DNA from: Benincasa hispida
Lineage: Eukaryota; Streptophyta; Magnoliopsida; Cucurbitales; Cucurbitaceae
Assembly: GCF_009727055.1 (NCBI RefSeq)
Contig: NC_052350.1
Span: forward strand, 1,153,965-1,217,964
Direction of reading: 5' to 3'
DNA: 64,000 bases
This document shows, piece by piece, positions 1-11,056 of the stretch. The first letter of the stretch is position 1, and each line of letters begins with the position of its first letter. The translations under genes were made by a program, and so were the position numbers. The notes below the pieces were generated by a model. That model searched no databases. It had not been told where the DNA came from and saw only the letters and a program-made list of their open reading frames with translations.

Positions 1-306
1 CAAGTCTTTTACATTGATGACATCAAACATGGTGGCAATTGGAAAGTTGTTCAAGTAGTCCAAAATAAACGAATATGGGATGTATCGGAAGTGGATGATG
101 TTGAAAACACACAACTAGATTTACTATAAATTATTGATGGCGTCCGAGTGGATGAAACCATTGAGGAGGTTACTTTATGCAGAGTTGACGTTGATCCTAC
201 AGTTGTGGAAAGACCAATTATTTGTACATGGTGATCATGACTTCATAAACGATGATGATGAAGAACAATTATCTCCCAATAACAGTTCAAGTGCTGATGA
301 ATAATT
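1..306 (+). pseudogene. CACTA TNP2-like transposase C-terminus (DUF4216-like), partial
   Basis: The plus frame entering at base 1 reads QVFYIDDIKHGGNWKVVQVV and onward, the DUF4216 signature (an aromatic-Asp pair followed by a W-x-V-V strand) found at the C-terminus of CACTA transposases. A TAA at 127-129 interrupts it. The same frame continues as protein-like sequence to about 231, and acidic Asp/Glu-rich remnants follow in a shifted frame to about 306. I read it as the decayed end of the element's larger transposase, the protein thought to cut the element ends. The N-terminal catalytic part is outside the window. Neighbour: the second element gene starts about 115 bases downstream in the same orientation, as is usual for CACTA elements. 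Confidence 0.7.
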
Positions 307-421
307 TGAATTAGATTACGATGATGAGTAATAATGTATCTACTCAATTCTCTTTTTCTCTAGCTTACACGTATTTATGGTTAATTTAATATTATTTTCT
401 CTTTTTTATGTTTGTATAGAT

Positions 422-1813
422 ATGATGTCAACCCCTAATAGGCAACGAGAGGCTGATGAAGAATTCCAGGAGTTATATCTAGGCAATACGGTATCTTCTG
501 TGGGTGATACTTTAGGTTAGTATATTTTGAAATATATTCTGTTAGCTGAAATACATCATAAACTGTTTTAAATTTTTTATTCTTCAGATAGTAGCTTAGA
601 ATCCAATCGGAAGAAACGAGAGCATTCACGGAACATCGAGTTGGAAAAATACGTCCAAAAACATGGGAGAATTACAATCGTGATAAATGAGGGGGAGACG
701 AAACCGATATTTCAACATTCAGTACAATTTAGTAATGCAATCGACGTCGCCGTGAGATTTGCATTTCCAGTACGTTGTCGTACTTTTGCTGAGATTCCAA
801 ACGAGTTCATAGAATTGGCTAAAAGTCAATTATTGGCAAGTAATTATAAGTTTATTCTTTTACAGTCATGAACATCATCTATGCTAATTCTCCCCTCCCT
901 CTTTTGTAGGCTCATTTCGAACTTGATCTATCCAGTCAATGACATAACTGTTTTATAGAACATCAAATGCAAAACTCCAAAAAATTTAGAGTAGATTTGC
1001 ACAGACATTACAGAAAATGTGGAGATCCTCAGCAAACAGGTGTCAGTTTGCCTAGTTGGCTTAAAAATATGCCAGAAGATTGGTACTTTTTGTGTGACCA
1101 TTTCGAGAGTAAAGCATTTCAGGTAGAATATTTATGGCGTGTATCATTTGCTGCATTTACTAATACATCACATTATTGACATATTTTTTTTCTTCAAATG
1201 TAGAAAATGTTTGTGACGAACAGGAAGAACAAAGAGAAATTATCGTTCGATCACGTAGGTGGATCGAAGTCATTCCTGCAAATTCAGGTAGAGTTGCAAG
1301 CAAAGGAGGGTCCAAAAATAGGATGTGTTTCCCTATTACGGCTCTAAAGGTGGCAAGTTTGTGAACAAGGTAGCTGAAAATGCACATGTAACATTTTTTA
1401 TTTTACTATCATGTTTTTTTTTCACTTTTAACTTTAGTCGCTCATTCTTACCCATTTAATTATTATGTCTAGCATCAAATGTTGGAACTACAATCCAGCC
1501 CCATTCTAGAAGGTTCTCAACTACTAACAGGGGATGAAATCTGTGAGACAATTTTGGGTAGACGACCTGGATATTCAAAAGGTCTAGGATTGGGCCCTAA
1601 GCCTAAGTCAAGAAGAAGTAGCATCTCATCAAGCTCGTCATCTATTCAAGGAATGGAAGAATTGAGAGTCAATTTCCAACAATCTCAATCTAGGATTAAG
1701 GAACTTGAAGACGTTTAGAAAAAATGCAAAAAGATCATACAAGACAAATGGAAGAAATGAAAAAAATGATTGAAGACATGGTACGATCACTTAGAGAAGA
1801 CTCATCAAATTAG
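422..1813 (+). pseudogene. CACTA accessory protein, Transposase_24 (Ptta/En/Spm) type
   Basis: Several exons fit one gene. Exon 1 begins at ATG 422 and ends near 518, with a donor GTTAGT and an acceptor CTTCAG before 588. The next exon encodes a segment with RITIVINEG and later VRCRTFAEIPNE. A further exon (about 967-1122) carries LPSWLKNMPEDWYFLCDHFE, diagnostic of the plant Ptta/En/Spm transposase family. The last exon (from about 1479) has ETILGRRPGYSKGLGLGPKP, then a serine-rich linker and a coiled-coil-like tail. In that tail a stop at 1716-1718 looks like a one-base slip: the other frame continues to a stop at 1811-1813. In characterised CACTA elements the second protein (TnpA-like) binds the subterminal repeats, but that role is only inferred here. 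Intron borders are approximate. Confidence 0.7.
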
Positions 1814-1849
1814 GTATGATTACTACATTATTTAGTTGTCTAATATGTT

Positions 1850-1945
1850 GCTATCCTGCAGTTATGGTAGCAAAGTTTAGTTATGTCTTAAGTAGATTTA
1901 TGATAATTAAAGAATTGTTGGCTATCCTGCAGTTATGGTAGTCAA
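1850..1945 (+). repeat. Short direct repeat in the CACTA 3' region
   Basis: A 20-base-plus unit reading GCTATCCTGCAGTTATGGTA occurs at about 1850 and again at about 1921, just after the second CACTA gene. It is probably a local duplication of the element's 3' untranslated region. Confidence 0.6.
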
Positions 1946-1956
1946 ACAACTGGATT

Positions 1957-2840
1957 TTGATGTGTTTTTTGTTGGCTATCTTGTGTATTTATGAATGTTT
2001 ACGAAGTTGTGTTGTGGGGGGGGGGGGCCTCCCTGACTTCTTTTCTGTAAAATTTGGATTAAACCATTTTGGGGACAAATTTGAGTTTTATGTGTGTTGG
2101 TCATTGTTTACTTATTTTGTATGTTTTTTATGTTCGGGAGGTTCCATGTTTGTTGTGGGGGTGGTAGAGTTTCATTACACCCATCTTGTTCTTGAACTTG
2201 GCTATTTTGTATTAAGGACAAAGAAAAACAAGCCCAACCAGCCCATGTTAACAGGTGATGTGGCCCTATCCCAGCCAGCCAATTCTGTAGAAGGGCCTCC
2301 TATTGAAGAGTGACACATGTCCCTAACATTGTTTATTCATTTACTGTTTTGCCCTTGTGTTTAGGGCTCTGTACTTTAAAACATAAGCAGTTGTATTCTT
2401 TATGGTGTGTGTTGAAAATAATTGAAGATAGACTACAGTAGTTCGTGCTCTCTCCTTGCCTCTTGCTCTCTCCTTGCCTCTCGCTCTCTCCCTGTATCTC
2501 GCTCTCTCTTTGCCTTTTGCTCTCTCTCTCTGTATCTCGCTCTCTCCCTGCCTCTCGCTCTCTCCTTGTATCTCGCTCTCTCCCTGAATCTCTTTGCCTC
2601 TCACTTTCTATGAGTTTCCTCTTCTCTTATGTTTTTCATTATTTTAACTTTTTGTGTATTTATGAATGTTTACGAAGTTTAATGTATTGTGATGGGGGAT
2701 TGAGATAAACCATTTTGGGGACAAATTTGAGTTTTATATGTGTTGGTCATTCTTGAGGCGTTTTGTGTATTTTTTATGTTCGGGAGGTTACATGTTTGTC
2801 GTGGGTGGTGGGTAGAGTTTCATTACCACCCATATTGAAG
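1957..2840 (+). repeat. Pair of ~200 bp direct duplications flanking a CT-rich microsatellite
   Basis: The block starting near 1975 (TGTGTATTTATGAATGTTTACGAAG, then GGACAAATTTGAGTTTTA, then GTTCGGGAGGTT) recurs in the same order from about 2645 to 2800. A weaker third trace lies near 2990. Between the copies, at 2447-2610, is a CT-rich microsatellite built on CTCTCTCCTTGCCTCTCG and CTCTCTCCCTGTATCTCG. Long open frames here (1957-2313 on plus, 2341-2604 on minus) are compositional and show no protein family. Confidence 0.65.
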
Positions 2841-3179
2841 TTTAAATGTGTTGTGGATGTTTATCGATATAATATTTCAATGTTTTTGTTTTATTATAAA
2901 ATGTTGTTCGGAGATGAGTTGGGACAATTATTGAAGATGCTGTGTTCGAGAAGTGTTCTAGATGTTGTTTTGATTTTACTTCTTTTATGTATTTGTGATA
3001 TGAATGTTTATCGACTTCGTTTGGATATTGTAATTTTTTTACTTGTTATAATATGGACTTCATTTTTCGTTTTTTAGTTATGTGAATCTTTATTTGGTAT
3101 AATATGTTTTACAGGTTTTCAGATCAAATTTTAAAAAATTACAAATGATATATTAAATTTTAATACTCCCCACGCATAT

Positions 3180-3452
3180 AGGATCTCCCGACGCACTTTA
3201 CAACATCCGGAGTTAGGGGAGAACTCTGGCGTCGGGAGTTAAGAAGGGAACTCCTGACGCACTACAATGCGTCGGGAGTTCCCTCATAACTCCCGACACC
3301 ATTTAAAAGTGCATCGGGAGTTCCTCTCCCGACGGATTTCTCCCGACCAAACTTCTGACGACTGTTTATGCGTCGGGAGATCCTCTCCCGACGAATTTTT
3401 CACACTTTCTAGATGAAATGTGACGTCGAGAGAAGTCAGATTTCCTGTAGTG
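3180..3452 (+). repeat. CACTA subterminal repeats and 3' terminal inverted repeat
   Basis: The motif GCGTCGGGAG, or its inverse CTCCCGACGC, with small variants occurs about ten times in both orientations between 3184 and 3395. It stands out as GC-rich in AT-rich surroundings. It ends in a terminal block, about 3411-3452, whose inverse begins CACTACAGG. In CACTA elements such arrays bind the element-encoded accessory protein; that role is known for the superfamily and inferred here. Confidence 0.8.
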
Positions 3453-3539
3453 GTATATTGTTAAAGGGGCCCACCACATACGTAAAATTGTTTTGTTACA
3501 TTTTAATTGTGAGTATATGTTTCGTTGTTTATTATTTCA

Positions 3540-4680
3540 GTTGGTGTTACTCAAATATATGAAAATATGAGTTCAATCCATAAGTTGAATGGATTGAACT
3601 TCAAGATTTGGAAGGAAAGCCTAGAGATATTTCTCGGGTATATGGATTTGGACCTCGCATTAAAGATCGATAAACCTACTTCTACTGAGAAACAGCCAAA
3701 TCCGGCTAATATAGAGAAGTGGGAACGATAAAATCACATGTGCCTGATGATCGTTAGGCACTCCATTATTGAGTCTTTTTGGGGGCTCTATCACGAAAAC
3801 CAAAAATGCTAATAAGTACCTTGCTCAAGTTGAGAAATATTTTGCTAAAAATGAAAAAAGAGAAGCAAGTAATCTTCTGATTTCTTTAACTTTTATGAGG
3901 TAATGGAAACATAAGGGAGTATATTATGGAAATGTCCATCTCACAGGTAAATTAAAAGCACTTGATATTGAGATAAATGAAAATTTACTTGTGCATCTAG
4001 TACTTATCTATCTTCATGCACAATTCACTCAATTTAAGAAGCTATAATACTTAGAAGGATAAATGAAGCATTAATGAACTTATCTCACGATGTGTGCAAG
4101 AAGAAGATAGGATTAAGAGAGAAATGACAGAAAGTGCTCATTTGGCGATTAGCTCTCATGATAAGAAGAAAAGAAAATTTGTGGATGTTGTAGACAGGAC
4201 ATCTTAGCAGAATAAAAAAAAAAAAAACAAGCTACTGAAAATCTTTATTTTTTCTGCAAAAAGAAACGTCACTCAAGAAATATTGTCCCAAGTACGCTAA
4301 GTGGTGTGGAAAGAAGGGTAAACTTCTTACTCTGGTCTGTTCTGAACTTAATTTAGCTTCTGTACCTACAGATACTTGGTGAGTAGATTCTGGTGCTACT
4401 ACTCACATAAGTATATATCAATGCAAGGTTGTCTATGGAGTCGACTGCCAAGTGATGCTGAAAGATTTATCTATGTGAACGATGACAAAGCAGTTTCAGT
4501 TAAAGCTATTGGGAATTTTAGATTACTTTTAAAAACTTGTTATTTGAATCTGAATAAGACTTTTGTTGTACTGTCATTTAGACGAGATTTAGTTTTTATT
4601 TCCAATTTGAACAATTTTGGTTTTTTTTGTTCTTTTGGAAATAATAAAGTTACTATTTTTCAAGATTCCAAGCTTATTGG
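3540..4680 (+). pseudogene. copia gag, zinc knuckle, protease start and GAG-pre-integrase (first part)
   Basis: The frame from ATG 3567 reads as a copia gag N-terminus: LNGLNFKIWKESLEIFLGYM, then IDKPT. It stops at 3729-3731. Remnants of the gag core follow in shifting frames to about 4230. A CCHC-like knuckle remnant (C-x2-C-x4-H pattern with KKKRHSK) is seen near 4250-4300. A protease-like start (TWWVDSGATTHIS) lies at 4374-4412, with an in-frame TGA. The GAG-pre-integrase region (ending VTIFQDSKLIG) runs to 4680, where the solo LTR interrupts it. The matching continuation begins at 8923. No functional product is expected. Confidence 0.75.
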
Positions 4681-5057
4681 TGAAGGGAAACTCAACATGA
4701 GGAGTTCCTTGAGCGGAAGCAAATCGTCCAAATTCCATTGTGATTGAACGCATACTTTTACAGTTATACAAGAAGATTATGCAATCAAATTAAATTATAG
4801 CATGCTTTTAAAATAAAACAAAGGTTGAGAGATTATATCTTTGAAGAATGTAATCCCTCGATCCAACTTGTTCACGAATGCTTCAAACAAGTCACGAACA
4901 CTCCTCTCAAACAATCAGCAAACAGCAACTCGATCCTTGAATTAACAGGGACACTACCACTTGGATTCCTTGGTATACTAAAGGTGAGAATCCAAAAGTG
5001 GTGGGCTCTGACTATTTTGGTTAAGAGGATATTTGTGAGTTTGGAGGAGGAAGACGA

Positions 5058-5225
5058 TCGAAGAAGCACTATCGCATAGGAACTTCTCGATCGTTTAGGC
5101 TATCGCATAGTAAAGACTTTCAGTCGTGTAGACTACCGATTAGATAAGTCTTCCTATCGTGTAGACAACAAAAGCTTATCGTATATGCTCTGTGTTTGTC
5201 ATATAGACTATCGTATAGTCTCAAT
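5058..5225 (-). repeat. Array of short TATCGTATAG-like words inside the copia solo LTR
   Basis: Words of the form CTATCG(C/T)(A/G)TAG occur at irregular spacing: ACTATCGCATAG, GGCTATCGCATAG, CCTATCGTGTAG, CTTATCGTATA and ACTATCGTATAG. They lie towards the 3' (R/U5) side of the LTR in its own orientation. They may be LTR cis-elements or residue of a degenerate tandem expansion. No function is known to me. Confidence 0.5.
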
Positions 5226-5869
5226 TTTCATTCTCTTTCTTTTTGTGTTAGCCTTCGTTGAAAACTTAGAAGAAAATAAAAAAAAAATCCTTTTATTCCA
5301 ATTGCCATAAAGTTTCCATAACCACCCACTAAGGTAGTTTTTTAGAAAAGGGGATTATTATTCAAAATAACAAATAATATATATAAATATGATAACCAAC
5401 TTGTCATATTATATTTATAACCTCTAGTTATAATATTGCATAACATACATTACAAACTATAGTTCTTTTTCTCTATTTTATAGCATTTAATATCAATCAT
5501 ATTTATATTAAATTAACAACTATTTGAATTTCATTCAAATATTTATTCCTCTAATTAATGTATCAAATACATTATATCAATTATATCATATATAATTGAA
5601 TTAATTTAATTATATCACATATAATTAAATTATCTCTTATTAATTTGAACAATTCAAATCAACCAAAAAATTGATTCTCAACATAATCCTTTTGAGCTAC
5701 CAAGGGGACCTTATGGACTTGTAGCTTGAAGCTTCAACGGTATGTGAATAATTAATTAAACTCTTTAATTACATTATCTACTATCCGTTAACTGTTGAGC
5801 ACTCCACTAAAGACCGAAAGTTGCACTCTTCGCACTACAAATATATTTATGTATCCATTGAATATAACC

Positions 5870-8062
5870 TATAACAACCAGACCCCCTAGGATTTAAGTT
5901 AGGCCGTTACTAAATACATGCATGCATGGAACGCAAAACGACACTCGGTTATGGCGAAATAAATGCTAATTAAATAAGGTAAGTTCAAAAGATTTTCATT
6001 AAATTCAAATACTTAAACAATAGTAGGGTACCCATAAATTATAAAGGATAGTAAATGAGTCTGGAAAATGATTCTTAAAGTAAGTTTTAAATATCAAAAC
6101 TAAAAGTTAAGAGAAACATGAAAAGAACTCTAAATTTCATGATGTGGAAGCGTAAAAACTAGTCCCAGTGGCTCGATCACGAATTCCGTTTGTCCATTGC
6201 CAATGCATCTCTACCCTTACCTGAAACAACAACATGAGAAAGAACGAGTATAAAATACTCAGTAAGTAACCCCACTACTGGGGTCATGCTAGGCATCTAT
6301 GTCCTCTAGATACACACTTCTGGTGAAACTTATAAACTGCTCTAGTCCTCATGGGACACATACGCACATGAAACAAGAAGGAGACTGAGACCTATTCTAT
6401 TGCAGTTAAGTATGCCCACTACCTCTGGTGAATCCCGAAGGAGACACAAACTGGAGGAGAAACAAACTCGTGAATCCCGAAGGAAACACAAATTGGTGAA
6501 TCCCGAAGGAGACACAAACTGATGAATCCCGAAGGAAATACAAACTGATGAATCCCGAAGGAAACACAAACTGATGAATCCCAAAGGAAACACACACTAG
6601 TGAATCCCGAAGGAAACACAAAATCTAATGGGCATCTAATTAATTAGTAAGAACATTTGCACAGTCTCGACATCATAATCATCACTGTACGAATCTATGA
6701 CATACATATAAACCTCAACATCATGGCTCTATAACATACATATATACTTGAACATCATGGTTCTACAACATACATGTGTACCTCAATATCATCAGATCAA
6801 ATACAATTATGGAAGCACATACTATCTCATACTAGCATTCAAGTATCTATGTGGATAAATAAATAATTCGGATCTCGTAACAGAACATACTTTAATCATG
6901 TTATACTATCAATCTTTCATACTGTCATTCTGCTATAACCTTCATTTAACATGCTAGCATACATCTAATGTCTGGCCCATGGGTAGTTGCAATAGTAAGA
7001 TTACTTACCTTGATATTAGGTCGAACCAAAAAGCAATTGAATGTTTGTGAAATTCTTGAATCCTTAATCAAGCCTAAATATAAACCAAGCTTTAAAATTA
7101 ATAGTTAAGGCCAAATAACAAACACCCAAATATTACAAAATATTTCCAGATAACCTTACCTAAGGTGTGGTCCAATTCGAATTCACCTTCCAAACCTACA
7201 ATTTTAAGTCTAAATAATTAGCAAACCAAACTCTTCTTCATCTTGAATGAAATTCTTGAATCAACCCCCTAATCATAATTCAAAATTAGGCTTACATGAT
7301 TAAAGCTTTAATCAAATACATACTTCACTACCAATGTCTCAAATAAATTATCCATATGTAGCTTCGTCAAAAAATAACTTCCAAATGACTTTACCAAAAT
7401 TTCTCAACAACCAAAATTAATCCACAAGAGGGTAATCAAAGCATAAAACTTACCAAAACTCACTAAAAAAAACTCCAACTTCACTAAACAACACCTCAAT
7501 ACCTTCACAAACTTGAATCTAAAATTGAAACACAATGGGTATCAACCAATTGATGCCAAAAGTAAATGAGTATTCAAGAATCAACCGAAAACAAACCCAA
7601 ACGGCAGAAATCTTACTCAAATCGATAGATCCAATGACGGCAAAAGCGAACGACGCTTGAGCAATGGTGGACGGAGGTCATAAAGAAGAAACTGACGCAG
7701 CGGCTTTAGGCGGCGTCGGACAGGCTCACAAATGTGAGGAAGAAAAGGGGGATGGGGTTTGACTTTTTATAAAAAAAAAAAACAACAACAATAATAATAA
7801 TAAAACAAAAAAGGAAATAAATATAATTACATTTAATTCATTTCCGTTTTATACTATTAAATTCCTTTCCGTTTCAAAAGAAAATTAATTCCTGCCATTA
7901 ATTTCCAATTTGAATAATTTCACGCCAACAATTAAATTCCCGCACTTACATTTGAAGTCCAAAATTCCAAAAATGCCCTCCAACTAATAACAATTACTGA
8001 AATTCCAAATAATAAAGTTACTAAAATTACATTATTACTAACAAAAATTGCGGGGTGTTACA
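5870..8062 (-). mobile_element. Gypsy/chromovirus-type solo LTR inside the copia solo LTR
   Basis: On the minus strand it starts TGTAACACCCCGC at 8062 and ends ...GGGTCTGGTTGTTATA at 5870; the expected terminal CA has become TA. The perfect 5-bp duplication TAACC flanks it (5865-5869 and 8063-8067), and deleting insert plus one TAACC re-joins the host LTR. The TGTAACACCCC...GTTGTTACA layout matches long LTRs of Tekay/Del-like chromoviruses. It is 2193 bp with no coding capacity, hence a solo LTR. A 26-bp tandem repeat sits at 6429-6626. It is younger than the copia LTR that it interrupts. Confidence 0.75.
6429..6626 (+). repeat. 26-bp tandem repeat in the Gypsy-type solo LTR
   Basis: Units beginning TGAATCCCGAAGGA start at 6429, 6471, 6497, 6523, 6549, 6575 and 6601. 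The first interval is 42 bp and the rest exactly 26 bp. Because 26 is not a multiple of 3, the minus strand shows overlapping open frames built of the same short peptides. These are compositional and not genes. Confidence 0.9.
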
Positions 8063-8922
8063 TAACCAATCAACAGTGCGATGACCTTTCACAAATTGCT
8101 CGTAAGTAGAACTGGGCCAAATTACCATTTTGCCTATGTAGTTACATTTAACTCTTTAAGTACCATTGATTCCTCTTATGAACAATAAGTCATAGTCTCA
8201 CTATGACTGAATCCTCTCTAGCCAAGAGAGGGTGTGGCCACTATGTTCAAGACTCGGAATCAGCCCTTAACGGAGCAATTTATCTACTTGTCCCTACATC
8301 GGGGAAGGAGTGAATTCCATCTTGTGTAGCTGGGTTTCCAGCTCCCCAATCAGATGAATCCGCAAAATGGTAGACTTGTTGAGTTGGCAATTTGGCCACT
8401 TTCACCAATACAAATCAAAGGACTACCACCATGAGCAGGAGTTCATAACTCACTTAAGATTCATGTCATGTCACCTATGGTCATCCTAGTGAAATGTAAG
8501 TCTCTATTATAACGGTATTATATAAAAAGACTAATCATTTCGTGGTCTGGTCTTATACAAACTCTTTATATAGGATACCCCGCTCGCATATCTCTACATG
8601 AATGATCAGGATCAGATCATTTGTAGCACTTTACAACATTTATAACACCTATAAAGTGGGTCGTATGTGTAGTGTCAATAGGACAAGGTACCCAACCTTA
8701 TCCATCTACTACAGACCATTTAGGTTATTATTTAAACAAGATCCACCTGTATGTCTCTACATACTTGTTTAAATTTACATAAAATAATATCGGATCTTAG
8801 TTTATTGGATTGAGTATATGCTGATAAAATAACACTTATTTTTATTAATAATAATATGTTTTTACAGAGTTTACAAACTACTAGATTACAAAGAGATTTA
8901 GGACACCATTCCCAACAATTGG

Positions 8923-9675
8923 TACAGTTATTTAATTGATAATCTATATATGCTTGATTATTTTGCTTTATTTAATAAGATTCTGTTATCTAATTCATGT
9001 GGTACAAAGTATAAATTAAATGAGAATTTCGCTATGTTAATACACAAAGTAGGTCACATCTCTAAACAGAGAATTCATAGACTTGTGTAAGATGGAATTC
9101 TTAATTCCCTTCATTTAAGTAACTTCAACATTTGTGTGGAATGTATTAAGGAAAAAAAGAAAAACATAAGAAAATTAGGTGCCAACAGATACTCAGACGT
9201 CTTAGAACAAATACATACAGACATTTGTGGTCCATTCCTTACGTCTTCTTGGAATGGACAACAATATTTTATAACGTTCATAGACGATTATTCAAGATAT
9301 GAATACCTATATTCATGAAAAGTCTCAATCTTTGGACGTTTTCAAGTCTTTTAAAACTGAAGTTCTACTTCAACTTGGAAAAAAAATTAAGATTGTCAAA
9401 TCTGATTGTGGTGGTGAACACTACAGTAGATATGATAGATTAGATGAACAAGGTCCAGGGCCCTTTGCAAATACCTAGAGGAAAGTGGAATCGTCCTGCA
9501 ATAATTATGCCGGACAAACCTAGCATGAATGGTGTATTGGAAAGGCAAAATAGAACACTTAAGGACATGGTAAAAAGTATGATTAGTCATTCTTCTATAC
9601 CAGAATCCCCCTGGGGTGAGGCACTAAAGACTGCAACATATATCCTTAATAGGATACCTAGTAAAGTAGTAGCTA
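8923..9675 (+). pseudogene. copia GAG-pre-integrase (end) and integrase core (start)
   Basis: After the solo LTR the frame resumes with LIDNLYMLDYFALFNK, then the zinc-finger-like HKVGHISKQRIHRLV (GAG-pre-integrase). The integrase core follows from about 9136: DVLEQIHTDICGPF, then FITFIDDYSRY (first catalytic Asp region), a gap with a frameshift near 9316, and MNGVLERQNRTLKDMVKSMI (catalytic Glu region). The segment stops at the hAT insertion at 9676; the continuation is at 13793. Stops near 9088 and 9316 disable it. Confidence 0.8.
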
Positions 9676-9850
9676 TAGGGTTGGCAAAAGAACCCGCAGG
9701 GTCAGGTCCCCACGAGGCCCATACTCGATCGGGTCGGGAAATCCCCGGTTTAACTTGGAATGGGGTCAAACCGAGGAAATTTTTTGGGTCCCCATCCGGG
9801 GATGGGGCGGAGATAAGGACGGTATCCCCGCCCCGACGCTGACGCCAACC

Positions 9851-9890
9851 TCAATTTATTATATATATATATATATATACACACACATAT
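9851..9890 (+). repeat. AT/AC microsatellite in the hAT 5' region
   Basis: A run of TA dinucleotides changes to CACACA and back to TATA within the non-coding 5' part of the hAT element. Confidence 0.8.
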
Positions 9891-11056
9891 ATTTGGATAC
9901 AATTTTCATTTCTACCCAAACCCAAAAGCTAAAAATACAACTCCAAATTAATAATTCTACCCAAAAGCCCACAATCTAAACTCTAAGCCCAAGCCCAATC
10001 CTAATATTTAATTTTTAAACCTAAAAAGAAAAACCCTAACCTGAAATTTCAATTTCATGCTTCTTTCTTTCTTCCTCTCTCACCAGTTGCCAATTTCCTT
10101 CCTCCCCACACGTCAACGGTATTGCCTCCTCGCCAACGCCTCAGCTACCGACTTCTTTCTTCCTTCCCCTCTCACCAACTTCCTCTCTCACCAAGCCAAC
10201 GCCCAACGATAACGAGCGTGCCTCACGGAAGCTGCCAATCGTCCAACACTTCATGCCAAGAGTCCAAGACCGTTCGTGCCTCGCCATTCGCCAATGCCTC
10301 ACTCGCCAACGCTGCCAGTCCGTGCCTCATGACCATTTTAAAGCCGTTCGTTCGTGTACACGCCAAAGCCCAACGCCTAACACTGTAACAATAACACTGC
10401 CAGTTCGTTAGTTCACGTACACATCCGTTGAAGCCGAATTTGCCGTTCAATGTAAGTTACTTTACTAACATTTTTTTTAATTAGATCTTAAAATGTTGTT
10501 AAAATTTTTGTTTTTCTTTTTTACTAAAGTTCTTGTTACTAACACTTTTTTGTTGTTAAAATTCTTAAAATGTTGAAATTATTTGTAATTAAAATTATAT
10601 TAAGTTGGTTATTGTTGTTAAGTTTGTTACATTGTTAATTATTTGTTGGTTACACTGTTAATTATTTGTTTGTACATTGTTTAAATGATAAAATTATTTG
10701 TTTCTGGAGTTTTCTTTGTTATATTGTTTAAATGACCAAATTATTGGTTTGTTGAGTTGGTTATGGTTTGTTACATTGACAATGATGAAATTATTTGTTT
10801 GTTTAGTTGGTTTTTTTTTGTTACATTGTTTAAATGATGAAATTATTGGTTTGTTGAGTTGGTTATTGTTTTTTTACATTGTCTAAATGATGAGATTATT
10901 TGTTTGTTTAGTTGGTTATTGTTTGTTACATTGTTTAAATGATAAAATTAGATAAATTTCATAATTTAAAAAGCTAGAATTATGTCTTCAAATATAGATA
11001 GATTTTATAATTTATTTTTGTTTTCTTTTGTATAGCTTGGTAGGTTCCAAAAAATA

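Larger units (their letters stand above)
1..3452 (+). mobile_element. CACTA (En/Spm) DNA transposon, 3' part
   Basis: The segment holds the end of a TNP2-type transposase reading frame, a second Transposase_24 gene, a low-complexity non-coding stretch, a cluster of subterminal repeats and a 3' terminus. The end at 3441-3452 reads TTTCCTGTAGTG, the inverse of the CACTACAGGAAA start typical of CACTA elements. The 5' end lies outside the window, so the 3-bp target duplication cannot be confirmed; the three bases after the end are GTA. Copia leader/gag sequence follows at once, so the CACTA probably inserted into, or beside, the copia element at 3456-16534. Both reading frames are damaged, so the copy is probably not autonomous. 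Confidence 0.85.
4681..8917 (-). mobile_element. Copia-type solo LTR (minus orientation) with nested insertion
   Basis: On the minus strand the element starts TGTTGGGAATGGTGTCC at 8917 and ends in CCCTTCA at 4681. It therefore has TG...CA termini and is flanked by a perfect 5-bp target duplication ATTGG (4676-4680 and 8918-8922). Removing the nested insert at 5870-8062 leaves about 2.04 kb with no polyprotein, so I read it as a single LTR left by recombination between LTRs. An array of short TATCG(T/C)ATAG-like words lies at 5060-5225. A heavily shrunken non-autonomous element cannot be fully excluded. Confidence 0.8.

Noticed and set aside
2341..2604. Minus-strand protein of repeating RERARGKERA-type peptides
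   Set aside because: It is the translation of a CT microsatellite.
6342..6621. Overlapping minus-strand proteins rich in FPSGFT/CVSFGIH
   Set aside because: They are generated by the 26-bp repeat in all frames and have no family.
6429..6626. CRISPR-like array
   Set aside because: Units of 26 bp are contiguous with no unique spacers, in a plant nuclear LTR. It is a plain tandem repeat.
10122..10450. Overlapping plus and minus open frames upstream of the hAT transposase
   Set aside because: C-rich leader DNA with no conserved domain on either strand; probably the element's 5' untranslated region.
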